A DNA stretch of 64,000 bases from the NCBI RefSeq assembly GCF_001425205.1, contig NZ_LMDW01000015.1, forward strand, positions 62,001-126,000. Direction: 5' to 3'. Below are positions 17,677-26,620 of the stretch, one piece after another. Made by a program: the position numbers and the translations under genes. The notes below the pieces were generated by a model that saw only the letters and a program-made list of their open reading frames with translations, was not told where the DNA came from and did no database searches. Position 1 is the stretch's first letter. Every line of letters starts with the position of its first letter. This stretch comes from Variovorax sp. Root411 (lineage in GTDB: Bacteria > Pseudomonadota > Gammaproteobacteria > Burkholderiales > Burkholderiaceae_C).

Positions 17677-19667
17677 CCGGGCGTCAAAGTGAGACCTACG
17701 ATCCGCCCACTGTGCAAACAACCGCCCCCACCTTCCCCCGTCTGCTGCTCGCGCATGCCGAGGCCCAACCCGAGGCGCCCGCCGTGCGCGAGAAGGACCT
17801 CGGCATCTGGCAAACCTGGACCTGGAACGCCGTGGCGCAGGAGGTGCGCGAAATGGCCTGCGGCCTCGCGAGCCTGGGCTTCAAGGCTTTCGACAACCTC
17901 GCCATCGTTGGCGCCAACCGGCCACACCTGTACATGGCGGTGATCGCCGCGCAAAGCCTGCGCGGCGTGCCGGTGCCGCTGTACCAGGACGCGGTGGCGA
18001 GCGAGATGGTCTTCATGCTGCAGGACGCGGCCGTGGAGTTCGTGATCGTCGAAGACCAGGAACAGGTCGACAAGCTGCTCGAGTGCCGCGAGCTGCAAAA
18101 AGACCAGCAGCACGGCATCCGCCACATCATCTACGACGACCCCAAGGGCCTGCGCCATTACGACCAGCCCGGGCTGATGAGCTACGAGCAGCTGCGCGCG
18201 CTGGGCCGCGAGTTCGACAAGGCCAACCTGGGCTACTACGACCGTGCGGTGGCCAGCGGCGAAGCCACCGACGTCGGCGTCATCCTCTACACCTCGGGCA
18301 CCACCGGCCGTCCCAAGGGCGTGTGCCAGACGCATGCGAGCTTCATCGCGGCGGGGCGCGGCGGCGTGGAGACCGACAAGCTCGGCCCCGGCGACAACAT
18401 CATGAGCTACCTGCCGATGGCGTGGGTGGGCGACCACCTGTTCTCCGTCGCGCAATGGCTGGTGGGCGGCTTCACGCTCAACTGCCCCGAGTCGGCCGAG
18501 ACGGTGATGAACGACATGCGCGAGATCGGCCCGAGCTACTACTTCGGCCCGCCGCGCACCTTCGAAGGCCTGCTCACGGCCGTGTCGATCCGCATGGAAG
18601 ACGCGGCGGCGCCCAAGCGCTGGCTGTATGCGAAGTTCATGGCACTGGCGCAGCGCGTGGGTGCCGACATCCTGAACGGCGCGCCCGTGGGCTCCGGCGA
18701 CCGGCTGATGTACGGCCTGGGCAACCTGCTGATCTATGGCCCGCTGCGCAACGTGCTGGGCATGAGCCGCATCCGCGTGGCCTACACGGCCGGCGCGGCC
18801 ATCGGGCCCGACCTGTTCCGTTTCTACCGCTCCATCGGCGTCAACCTCAAGCAGTTCTACGGCCAGACCGAGACCTGCGCCTACGTGTGCCTGCAGCAGG
18901 ACGGCAAGGTCAAGCTGCAGACGGTGGGCACCGCCGCGCCGGGTATCGAGCTGAAGATCGCCGACGACGGCGAGGTACTGGTGCGCGGCGTGTCGGTGCT
19001 CAAGGAGTACTACAAGCGCCCCGACGCCACCGCCGAGGTGCTCGATGCCAACGGCTACTTCCACACCGGCGACGCGGGCGTGCTCGACAGCGAAGGCCAC
19101 CTGCGTATCATCGACCGCGCAAAGGACGTGGGCCGGCTCGTGAGCGGCGCCATCTTTGCGCCCAACTACATCGAGAACAAGCTCAAGTTCTTCCCGCAGA
19201 TCAAGGAAGCCGTGTGCTTCGGCAACGGCCGCGACGAGGTCTGCGCCTTCATCAACATCGACTTCGAGGCCGTGGGCAACTGGGCCGAACGCCGCGGCCT
19301 GGCCTATGGCGGCTATGTCGACCTGGCCGGCAAGCCCGAGGTGCTGACGCTGATTGCCGAATGCATCGCCAAGGTCAACGCCGACCTCGCGGCCGAGGAC
19401 GGCATGGGCGAGACGCAGATCGCGCGCTTCCTCGTGCTGCACAAGGAACTCGACCCCGACGACGACGAACTGACCCGCACGCGCAAGGTGCGCCGCGGCT
19501 TCATCGCCGAGAAATACGCGGTGCTGGTCAGTGCGCTCTACGGCGGCAGAACCGAGCAGTTCATCGAGACGCAGGTCAAGTTCGAGGACGGGCGCACGGG
19601 CGCGGTGAGTGCCACGCTGAAGATCGTCGAGGCGAAGACGTTTCCCATCGTGAAGGCCGCCGCATGA
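17670..19667 (+). CDS. Long-chain-type acyl-CoA synthetase (AMP-binding)
   Basis: A protein of about 665 residues. The P-loop motif YTSGTTGRPKG (about residue 206) and the later GQTETCAYVC and HTGDAGVLD are those of fatty-acid-type acyl-adenylate ligases. It activates a carboxylic acid to its CoA ester via an acyl-AMP. It heads a liv-type ABC importer operon, so it probably activates the imported acid. The start could also be GTG 17712. A 20-residue frame links its stop to livG. Confidence 0.9.
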   Translation: MTTGRQSETYDPPTVQTTAPTFPRLLLAHAEAQPEAPAVREKDLGIWQTWTWNAVAQEVREMACGLASLGFKAFDNLAIVGANRPHLYMAVIAAQSLRGVPVPLYQDAVASEMVFMLQDAAVEFVIVEDQEQVDKLLECRELQKDQQHGIRHIIYDDPKGLRHYDQPGLMSYEQLRALGREFDKANLGYYDRAVASGEATDVGVILYTSGTTGRPKGVCQTHASFIAAGRGGVETDKLGPGDNIMSYLPMAWVGDHLFSVAQWLVGGFTLNCPESAETVMNDMREIGPSYYFGPPRTFEGLLTAVSIRMEDAAAPKRWLYAKFMALAQRVGADILNGAPVGSGDRLMYGLGNLLIYGPLRNVLGMSRIRVAYTAGAAIGPDLFRFYRSIGVNLKQFYGQTETCAYVCLQQDGKVKLQTVGTAAPGIELKIADDGEVLVRGVSVLKEYYKRPDATAEVLDANGYFHTGDAGVLDSEGHLRIIDRAKDVGRLVSGAIFAPNYIENKLKFFPQIKEAVCFGNGRDEVCAFINIDFEAVGNWAERRGLAYGGYVDLAGKPEVLTLIAECIAKVNADLAAEDGMGETQIARFLVLHKELDPDDDELTRTRKVRRGFIAEKYAVLVSALYGGRTEQFIETQVKFEDGRTGAVSATLKIVEAKTFPIVKAAA

Positions 19668-19726
19668 GCCGCCGGACCGTCCCCAAGGCGAATACCGCAG
19701 CGCGCAGCGCGGAGGTCATCGAATGA
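19664..19726 (+). CDS. Possible 20-residue coupling peptide between ligase and livG
   Basis: MSRRTVPKANTAARSAEVIE begins in ATGA overlap with the ligase stop and ends in ATGA overlap with the livG start. No function known. It may simply carry ribosomes across the gap. No clear ribosome-binding site was seen for its own start. Confidence 0.3.
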   Translation: MSRRTVPKANTAARSAEVIE

Positions 19727-20508
19727 GCAACCGGAAAACCGGCGACGTCATCCTCGACGTCCAGAACATCAGCTTGAGCTTCGGCGGCGTGAAGGCACTG
19801 ACGGACATCAGCTTCAACGTGCGCGAGCATGAAGTGCGGGCCATCATCGGGCCGAACGGCGCGGGCAAGAGTTCGATGCTGAACTGCATCAACGGCGTGT
19901 ACTGGCCGCAGCAGGGCTCCATCACCTTCCGCGGCCAGACCTTCAAGCACATGAACTCGCGCCAGGTGGCCGAGATGGGCGTGGCGCGCACCTTCCAGAA
20001 CCTGGCGCTGTTCAAGGGCATGAGCGTGCTCGACAACATCATGACGGGGCGCAACCTCAAGATGAAGAGCGGCCTGCTCGCGCAGGCGCTGCGCTGGGGC
20101 CCGGCCGAACGCGAGGAGCTGCGGCATCGCGAGTTCGTCGAACACATCATCGACTTCCTCGAGATCCAGGCGCACCGCAAGACGCCCGTGGGCCGCCTGC
20201 CCTACGGCCTGCAGAAGCGCGTCGACCTGGGCCGCGCGCTCGCGATGGAACCGCAGGTGCTGCTGCTCGACGAGCCGATGGCCGGCATGAATGTGGAAGA
20301 GAAGCAGGACATGAGCCGCTTCATCCTCGACGTGAACGACGAGTTCGGCGCGACCATCGTGCTGATCGAGCACGACATGGGCGTGGTGATGGACATCTCC
20401 GACCGCGTCGTGGTGCTGGACTACGGCAAGAAGATCGGCGACGGGACGCCGGATGAAGTGCGGAACAACGAGGACGTTATTCGGGCGTATCTGGGTGTGG
20501 AGCACTGA
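19723..20508 (+). CDS. livG: ABC transporter ATPase, LivG-type
   Basis: A 261-residue ATPase. Walker A GPNGAGKSS (about residue 44), signature LPYGLQKRV, Walker B LLLDEPMAGM, and the H-loop IEHDMGVV. The LivG-specific helix insert around residues 100-140 is present. It energises import by LivH/LivM. Substrate by context is probably an organic or aromatic acid rather than an amino acid. Confidence 0.93.
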   Translation: MSNRKTGDVILDVQNISLSFGGVKALTDISFNVREHEVRAIIGPNGAGKSSMLNCINGVYWPQQGSITFRGQTFKHMNSRQVAEMGVARTFQNLALFKGMSVLDNIMTGRNLKMKSGLLAQALRWGPAEREELRHREFVEHIIDFLEIQAHRKTPVGRLPYGLQKRVDLGRALAMEPQVLLLDEPMAGMNVEEKQDMSRFILDVNDEFGATIVLIEHDMGVVMDISDRVVVLDYGKKIGDGTPDEVRNNEDVIRAYLGVEH

Positions 20509-20541
20509 GATGACGCCGCACAACTGCCTCCCGTCTTGCCC

Positions 20542-20654
20542 CCTCTCCCGCTTGCGGGAGAGGACTGGGGTGAGGGCCGACGGCCTCATTACCTCCAGCG
20601 GATTTTCCAACGCCGCTTGCCCTCACCCCAACCCTCTCCCGCAAGCGGGAGAGG
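20542..20654. repeat. REPIN-like pair of inverted hairpins inside the liv operon
   Basis: CCTCTCCCGC-TT-GCGGGAGAGG at 20542-20563 and CCTCTCCC-GCAAGC-GGGAGAGG at 20633-20654 flank about 70 bases with complementary inner edges (GGGGTGAGGGC and GCCCTCACCCC-like). It fills the gap between livG and livH. The same architecture is at 15164-15271. Confidence 0.8.
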
Positions 20655-20670
20655 AAGAAAGAAACTGACC

Positions 20671-21600
20671 ATGGGCTTTTTCCTCGAAACCCTCTTCGGC
20701 GGCCTCATGGTCGGCATGCTCTATTCGCTGATCGCCATCGGCTTCGTGCTGATCTACAAGGCCTCGGGCGTCTTCAACTTTGCACAAGGCGCGATGGTGC
20801 TGTTCGCGGCGCTGGCCATGGCGCGCTTCTCGGAGTGGTTCCCGCAGTGGTTCGGCTTCGAGAACCAGATCCTCGCGAACATCCTGGCCTTTGTCGCCGC
20901 CATGGCGGTGATGGTGGTGGTGGCGTGGCTCATCGAGCGGCTCGCGCTCAGCAAGCTGGTGAACCAGGAAGGCATCACGCTGCTGATGGCCACGCTGGGC
21001 ATCGCCTACTTTCTCGACGGCGTGGGCCAGACGATCTTCGGCAACGACATCTACAAGATCGACGTGGGCATGCCCAAGGAGCCGCTGATGGTGCTCGAAG
21101 GCACCTTCCAGGGCGGGCTGCTGCTGAGCCAGGAAGACCTGATCGCCGCGCTGGTGGCGGCCGGCCTCGTGGTGGTGCTCGCGATCTTTTTCCAGAAGAC
21201 GGCCACGGGCCGCGCCCTGCGCGCGGTGGCCGACGATCACCAGGCGGCGCAGTCGATCGGCATTCCGCTCAAGCGCATCTGGGTGATCGTGTGGTCGGTG
21301 GCCGGATTCTCGGCACTGGTGGCTGGGATCATCTGGGGCTCCAAGCTGGGCGTGCAGTTCTCGCTGTCGCTGGTGGCGCTGAAGGCGCTGCCGGTGGTGA
21401 TCCTCGGCGGGCTCACCTCAATCCCGGGCGCCATCATCGGCGGCCTGCTGATTGGCGTGGGCGAGAAGCTGTCCGAAATCTATCTCGGCCCGATGCTCGG
21501 CGGCGGTATCGAGATCTGGTTTGCCTACGTGCTGGCATTGGTTTTCTTGCTGGTTCGCCCGCAAGGCCTGTTCGGCGAAAAGATCATCGATCGGGTCTGA
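20671..21600 (+). CDS. livH: Branched-chain-type ABC permease, LivH-type
   Basis: A 309-residue inner-membrane permease with about eight hydrophobic segments and the family pattern GLMVGMLYSLIAIGFVLIYK near the N-terminus. The EAA-like cytoplasmic loop is around residues 180-210 (ATGRALRAVADDH). Start follows the weak AGAGGAAG 12 bases upstream. Pairs with LivM. Confidence 0.93.
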   Translation: MGFFLETLFGGLMVGMLYSLIAIGFVLIYKASGVFNFAQGAMVLFAALAMARFSEWFPQWFGFENQILANILAFVAAMAVMVVVAWLIERLALSKLVNQEGITLLMATLGIAYFLDGVGQTIFGNDIYKIDVGMPKEPLMVLEGTFQGGLLLSQEDLIAALVAAGLVVVLAIFFQKTATGRALRAVADDHQAAQSIGIPLKRIWVIVWSVAGFSALVAGIIWGSKLGVQFSLSLVALKALPVVILGGLTSIPGAIIGGLLIGVGEKLSEIYLGPMLGGGIEIWFAYVLALVFLLVRPQGLFGEKIIDRV

Positions 21601-21604
21601 AAAA

Positions 21605-22669
21605 ATGTTCTACAGAGAAAACGGCCAGTTCAAGTCGAGCTACCGCGCCGACCAGCAGATCTTTCCGATCGCGCAGGACCGCCTCGCGATCCTCGTTCTG
21701 CTCCTCGTGGCTTTCGTCGTGGTGCCGCTCGGCGTGTCCGACTACTGGATGCGCGCGATCCTCACGCCCTTCCTGATCCTGTCGCTCGCGGCGCTGGGCC
21801 TCAACATCCTCGTGGGCTACTGCGGCCAGATCTCGCTGGGCACCGGCGCCTTCATGGCGGTGGGCGCGTACGCGGCCTACAACTTCCAGGTGCGCATCGA
21901 CGGCATGCCGCTCATTGCCTCGCTGCTGCTGGGCGGCCTGTGCGCGACGGTGATCGGCGTGCTGTTCGGCATTCCCAGCCTGCGCATCAAGGGCCTGTAC
22001 CTTGCAGTGGCCACGCTGGCCGCGCAGTTCTTCACCGACTGGGCGTTCCTGCGCATCCAGTGGTTCACCAACAATTCTTCTTCGGGCTCGGTGAGCGTGG
22101 CGGGGCTCAACGTGTTCGGCGTGCCCATCGAGTCGCCGGTGCAGAAGTACCTGTTCTGCCTGATCTTCGTGGCGGTGTTCGCGCTGCTCGCAAAGAACCT
22201 GGTGCGCAGTGCCATCGGCCGCGAATGGATGGCGATGCGCGACATGGACGTGGCGGCCGCGGTGATCGGCATCCGCCCGGTGTACGCCAAGCTCACGGCC
22301 TTTGCGGTGAGCAGCTTCATCGTCGGCGTGGCCGGCGCACTGTGGGGCTTCGTGCACCTGGGCGCGTGGGAGCCGGCGGCGTTCAGCATCGACCGCTCGT
22401 TCCAGCTGCTGTTCATGGTGATCATCGGCGGGCTCGGCTCGATCATGGGCAGCTTCTTCGGCGCCGCCTTCATCGTGCTGCTGCCGCTCTTCCTGAACCA
22501 GTTGCCGGGGTGGCTGGGCTTCTCGATTTCCACCGCGCTGGCCTCGCACCTGGAGACCATGATCTTCGGCGCGCTGATCGTGTTCTTCCTGATCGTGGAG
22601 CCACACGGCCTCGCGCGGCTGTGGTCCACGGCCAAGGAGAAATTGCGGCTCTGGCCCTTCCCTCACTGA
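21605..22669 (+). CDS. livM: Branched-chain-type ABC permease, LivM-type
   Basis: A 354-residue permease with a soluble N-terminal extension of about 25 residues, then hydrophobic segments and the family hallmark LVGYCGQISLGTGAFMAVGAY. The cytoplasmic loop SAIGREWMAMRDMDVAA is present. Starts 4 bases after the livH stop. Confidence 0.93.
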   Translation: MFYRENGQFKSSYRADQQIFPIAQDRLAILVLLLVAFVVVPLGVSDYWMRAILTPFLILSLAALGLNILVGYCGQISLGTGAFMAVGAYAAYNFQVRIDGMPLIASLLLGGLCATVIGVLFGIPSLRIKGLYLAVATLAAQFFTDWAFLRIQWFTNNSSSGSVSVAGLNVFGVPIESPVQKYLFCLIFVAVFALLAKNLVRSAIGREWMAMRDMDVAAAVIGIRPVYAKLTAFAVSSFIVGVAGALWGFVHLGAWEPAAFSIDRSFQLLFMVIIGGLGSIMGSFFGAAFIVLLPLFLNQLPGWLGFSISTALASHLETMIFGALIVFFLIVEPHGLARLWSTAKEKLRLWPFPH

Positions 22670-22724
22670 ATTCCCGTTCGCACGTAAAAACCCGGCACCG
22701 AGGTGCCCACATAAGGAGACAGGC

Positions 22725-24056
22725 ATGAAACTGAAATCGCTCGCTCTGACCGCCGCCCTGGTGGCCAGCACCCTCGGCGCCTTGCTCGCGCCATCGATCG
22801 CGCAGGCGCAGGCCAAGGAGCAGTTCTTCCCGCTGCTGGTGTACCGCACCGGCCCCTACGCGCCCAACGGCACGCCCTGGGCCAACGGCAAGCAGGACTA
22901 CATCAAGTACATCAATGCCACCGGCGGCATCAACGGCGTGAAGATCGCGTACGAAGAGTGCGAGACCGGCTACGCCACCGACAAGGGCGTGGAGTGCTAC
23001 GAGCGCCTGAAGAGCCACCCCGGCGTGGCGCTGTTCGACCCGCAGGCCACCGGAATCACCTTCGCGCTGACCGACAAGGTGCCGACCGACAAGATCCCGC
23101 TCATCACGCTGGGCTACGGCCTCTCGGCCTCGCAGGACGGCAGCGTGTTCAAGTGGAACTTCCCGCTGATGGGCTCCTACTGGACCGCGGCCGACATCCT
23201 GATCCAGCACATCGGGAAGAAGGAAGGCGGCATGGACAAGCTCAAGGGCAAGAAGATCACCCTCGTGTACCACGACTCGCCGTTCGGCAAGGAGCCTATT
23301 CCGCTGCTGCAGGAGCGCGCCAAGCAGAACGGCTTCGAGCTCTCGCTGATCCCGGTGACGGCGCCCGGCGTGGAGCAGAAGTCGGCCTGGCTGCAGGTGC
23401 GCCAGCAGCGGCCCGACTACGTGCTGCTGTGGGGCTGGGGCGTGATGAACTCCACCGCGCTGAAGGAAGCCGTGGCCACCGGCTACCCGCGCGAGAAGAT
23501 GTACGGCGTGTGGTGGGCCGGCGCCGAGCCCGACGTGAAGGACGTGGGCGCCAACGCCAAGGGCTACAACGCGCTGGCGCTCAACACCTCGGGCACGCAA
23601 CCCAAGGTGATCCAGGACATCCTGAAGCAGGTGCACGACAAGGGTCAGGGCACAGGGCCGAAGGAAGAAGTGGGCTCGGTGCTCTACACGCGCGGCGTGA
23701 TCATCCAGATGCTCGGCGTCGAGGCCGTGAGGCGCGCGCAGGAGCGCTTCGGCAAAGGCAAGGTCATGACCGGCGAGCAGGTGCGCTGGGGCATGGAAAA
23801 CCTCGCGCTCGACCAGAAGAAGCTCGACGCGCTGGGCTTCTCGGGCGTGATGCGCCCGGTGAGCACCTCGTGCCAGGACCACATGGGCTCGACCTGGGCG
23901 CGCGTCCATACCTGGGACGGTGCCAAGTGGGGCGGCATGTCCGACTGGTACCAGGCCGACGAGCAGATCATCAAGCCGATGGTGAAGGCTTCGGCCGAGA
24001 AGTACGCCGGAGAAAAGAAGCTGACGCGCCGCGATGCGGCGGACTGCAGCTCTTGA
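22725..24056 (+). CDS. ABC transporter periplasmic substrate-binding protein (LivK-like)
   Basis: A 443-residue exported protein. Signal peptide to about residue 30 (SIAQAQA). Type I periplasmic fold follows, with LVYRTGPYAPNGTPWANGKQDY near the mature N-terminus. It is longer than amino-acid-specific LivK, as in acid-specific relatives. The ligand is not known. Good ribosome-binding site AAGGAG. Confidence 0.9.
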   Translation: MKLKSLALTAALVASTLGALLAPSIAQAQAKEQFFPLLVYRTGPYAPNGTPWANGKQDYIKYINATGGINGVKIAYEECETGYATDKGVECYERLKSHPGVALFDPQATGITFALTDKVPTDKIPLITLGYGLSASQDGSVFKWNFPLMGSYWTAADILIQHIGKKEGGMDKLKGKKITLVYHDSPFGKEPIPLLQERAKQNGFELSLIPVTAPGVEQKSAWLQVRQQRPDYVLLWGWGVMNSTALKEAVATGYPREKMYGVWWAGAEPDVKDVGANAKGYNALALNTSGTQPKVIQDILKQVHDKGQGTGPKEEVGSVLYTRGVIIQMLGVEAVRRAQERFGKGKVMTGEQVRWGMENLALDQKKLDALGFSGVMRPVSTSCQDHMGSTWARVHTWDGAKWGGMSDWYQADEQIIKPMVKASAEKYAGEKKLTRRDAADCSS

Positions 24057-24140
24057 TGCGCTGAGCCGTGGCGGCTCGCGAGAGCCGCCATTCGAAAGAA
24101 CAGCGCTGTCGTTGTTCTTTCGAATGCTTCGGACCACACC

Positions 24141-24953
24141 ATGAGCGAATCCAACATCCTTCTCAACGTCAACGGCATCGAGGTCATCTACAACCACGTG
24201 ATCCTCGTGCTCAAGGGCGTGTCGCTGACCGTGCCCGACGGCGGCATCGTGGCGCTGCTCGGCGGCAACGGCGCGGGCAAGACGACCACGCTGCGCGCAG
24301 TCAGCAACCTGCTCGCGGGCGAACGCGGCGCCGTCACCAAGGGCACCATCGAGTTGCGCGGCGAGCGCATCGAGGCGCTGTCGCCGGCCGAGCTTGTGAG
24401 GCGAGGGCTGATCCAGGTGATGGAAGGCCGCCACTGCTTCGCGCACCTGACCATCGAAGAAAACCTGATGACCGGCGCCTACACGCGCACCGACGGCAAG
24501 GCCGCGGTGCAGCAGACGCTGGACAAGGTCTACGCGTATTTCCCGCGCCTGAAGACGCGGCGCACTTCGCAGGCGGCCTACACCTCCGGCGGCGAGCAGC
24601 AGATGTGCGCCATCGGCCGCGCGCTGATGGCCAATCCGAGCATGGTGCTGTTGGACGAACCCTCGATGGGCCTTGCGCCGCAGATCGTCGAGGAGGTGTT
24701 CGAGATCGTGAAGGACCTCAACGCCAAGGAGCGCGTGACCTTCCTGCTGGCCGAGCAGAACACCAACATGGCGCTGCGCTATGCCGACTACGGCTACATC
24801 CTGGAGAACGGCCGCATCGTGATGGACGGCGCGGCGCAGAGCCTGCGCGAGAACGAGGACGTGAAGGAGTTCTACCTTGGCGTCGGCGGTGCGGACCGCA
24901 AGAGCTTCCGCGACGTGAAGAGCTACAAGCGGCGCAAGAGGTGGCTGGCTTGA
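24141..24953 (+). CDS. livF: ABC transporter ATPase, LivF-type
   Basis: A 270-residue ATPase. Walker A GGNGAGKTT, signature SGGEQQM, Walker B LLDEPSMGLAP, the usual LivF form. A C-terminal basic tail (KSYKRRKRWLA) is longer than usual. Works with livG. Confidence 0.93.
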   Translation: MSESNILLNVNGIEVIYNHVILVLKGVSLTVPDGGIVALLGGNGAGKTTTLRAVSNLLAGERGAVTKGTIELRGERIEALSPAELVRRGLIQVMEGRHCFAHLTIEENLMTGAYTRTDGKAAVQQTLDKVYAYFPRLKTRRTSQAAYTSGGEQQMCAIGRALMANPSMVLLDEPSMGLAPQIVEEVFEIVKDLNAKERVTFLLAEQNTNMALRYADYGYILENGRIVMDGAAQSLRENEDVKEFYLGVGGADRKSFRDVKSYKRRKRWLA

Positions 24954-24987
24954 AGCTGCGATGTTTTGCGCGCCGCTGTTCGGGGGG

Positions 24988-25138
24988 CGATCACGCCGGC
25001 GGGGTGCCTTGCTCCGCGAATGTCCCCCGCTTCGCTCCTCCTTTATTTCGCTGCGCAAGGCACCCCGCCAGCGTGATCGTTCAGAGCACTTGTCGATCGC
25101 AGCGAAATAAAGGAGGAGCGAAGCGGGGGACATTCGCG
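24988..25138. repeat. Composite palindromic repeat, two inverted cores
   Basis: A 41-base core at 25015-25055 (begins CGCGAATGTCCCCCG) is flanked by 24-base arms at 24988-25011 and 25056-25079 that are complementary at 23 of 24 positions. After an 18-base spacer the same core is repeated exactly in inverse orientation at 25098-25138. The minus-sense core includes AAAGGAGGAG. No gene is seen in 24954-25243. Confidence 0.9.
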
Positions 25139-25243
25139 CAGGGGAGTACCCGATGGCCTGAGCACGTACCCCGAACCCCGAACGCGCCCAATCCCAAGCC
25201 CCAGCGCAGTAAGAAGCCGAACTGAAAGAAGAAGGGGACGAAC

Positions 25244-26494
25244 ATGACCGACCACTACGACAAGCTTGAAATCCGCGACCCCGCCGAACGCGAGCGCGAC
25301 CTGCTGGCCGCATTGCCGAAGCAGATCGCGCAAGCGCAGACCGCCGCACCGGCCTTCGCGAAGATCCTCGACGGCGTCAAGCCCGCCGACATCACCACGC
25401 GCGAGGCGCTTGCCAAACTGCCGGTCACGCGCAAATCCGAACTGCTCGACCTGCAGAAGGCACGCCGCGCGGACGACCCGTTCGGTGGCTTTGCGACCAT
25501 CGTGCGCGGCCCGCGGATGCCGCGCATATTCGCGAGCCCTGGCACCATCTACGAACCCGAGGGCGAGGCGCGCGACTACTGGCGCACCGCACGGGCACTG
25601 CATGCGGCGGGCTTTCGCAGCGGCGAGTTGATCCACAACAGCTTCAGCTACCACATGACCCCGGCCGGCGCCATCATGGAGAACGGCGCGCATGCCATCG
25701 GCTGCACCGTGTTCGCGGGCGGCACCGGGCAGACCGAACAGCAGCTCGAAGCCATCGCCGACCTGAAGCCCGAAGGCTATGCAGGCACACCGAGCTTCCT
25801 GAAGATCCTGCTCGAGAAGGCCGAAGAAAAAGGCCAGAAGCTGCCCTCGCTTACCAAGGCGCTGGTGTCGGGCGAAGCCTTTCCGCCGAGCCTGCACGAC
25901 TGGATTGCCGCGCATGGCGTGAAGGGCACGCAGTGCTATGCCACGGCCGACCTCGGGCTCATCGCCTACGAAACCAGCGCGCGCGAAGGCCTGGTGATCG
26001 ACGAAGGCGTGCTGGTCGAGATCGTGCGCCCTGGCACCGGCGACCCGGTGCCCGACGGCGAGGTCGGCGAGATCGTCGTCACCACCTTCAACCCCGATTA
26101 CCCGCTCGTGCGCTTCGGCACTGGCGACCTCTCGGCCGTGCTCGCGGGCACCTGCCCCACCGGCCGCACCAACAAGCGCATCAAGGGCTGGCTCGGCCGC
26201 GCCGACCAGACCACCAAGGTGCGCGGCATGTTCGTGCACCCCTCGCAGGTGGCCGACATCGTGCGGCGCTTTCCCGAGGCGCGGCGCGCGCGGCTCGTGG
26301 TATCGGGCGAGATGGGCGACGACAAAATGACGCTGACGCTCGAATGCGCGGGCGCCGTCCCCATAGGGTTTCAGGCCCGCGTGGGCGATGCGATCCGCGA
26401 AGTGACCAAGCTGCGCGGCGAAGTGGTCGTCGTCGGCGCAGGCGAATTGCCCAACGACGGCAAGGTGATCGACGACATGCGCAGCTACAAGTAG
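25244..26494 (+). CDS. Phenylacetate-CoA-ligase-like adenylate-forming enzyme
   Basis: A 416-residue PaaK-like protein. It has the family segments LPVTRKSELLDLQ and SGEAFPPSL, and CYATADLGLIAYE (about residues 230-242) as the adenylate-binding region. Shorter than classical ligases but normal for the PaaK-like family. It is downstream of the liv genes past the repeat, so the cluster has two CoA ligases. The substrate is unknown; no paaABC genes are near. Confidence 0.85.
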   Translation: MTDHYDKLEIRDPAERERDLLAALPKQIAQAQTAAPAFAKILDGVKPADITTREALAKLPVTRKSELLDLQKARRADDPFGGFATIVRGPRMPRIFASPGTIYEPEGEARDYWRTARALHAAGFRSGELIHNSFSYHMTPAGAIMENGAHAIGCTVFAGGTGQTEQQLEAIADLKPEGYAGTPSFLKILLEKAEEKGQKLPSLTKALVSGEAFPPSLHDWIAAHGVKGTQCYATADLGLIAYETSAREGLVIDEGVLVEIVRPGTGDPVPDGEVGEIVVTTFNPDYPLVRFGTGDLSAVLAGTCPTGRTNKRIKGWLGRADQTTKVRGMFVHPSQVADIVRRFPEARRARLVVSGEMGDDKMTLTLECAGAVPIGFQARVGDAIREVTKLRGEVVVVGAGELPNDGKVIDDMRSYK

Positions 26495-26620
26495 CGGCGG
26501 TACGGCCCGCGCACGGTGGGGGTGCGGATCACGATGCGAACCTAAGGGCTATTCGGTATAGGTCAGGTAACAGTCAGCCTTTAAGATCGCGGCGTTTTTA
26601 TCCCCCTTCTCGGAGACGAC

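Noticed and set aside
22470..25349. A 959-codon minus-strand frame across livK and livF
   Set aside because: Shadow of the liv genes and the repeat; no family pattern.
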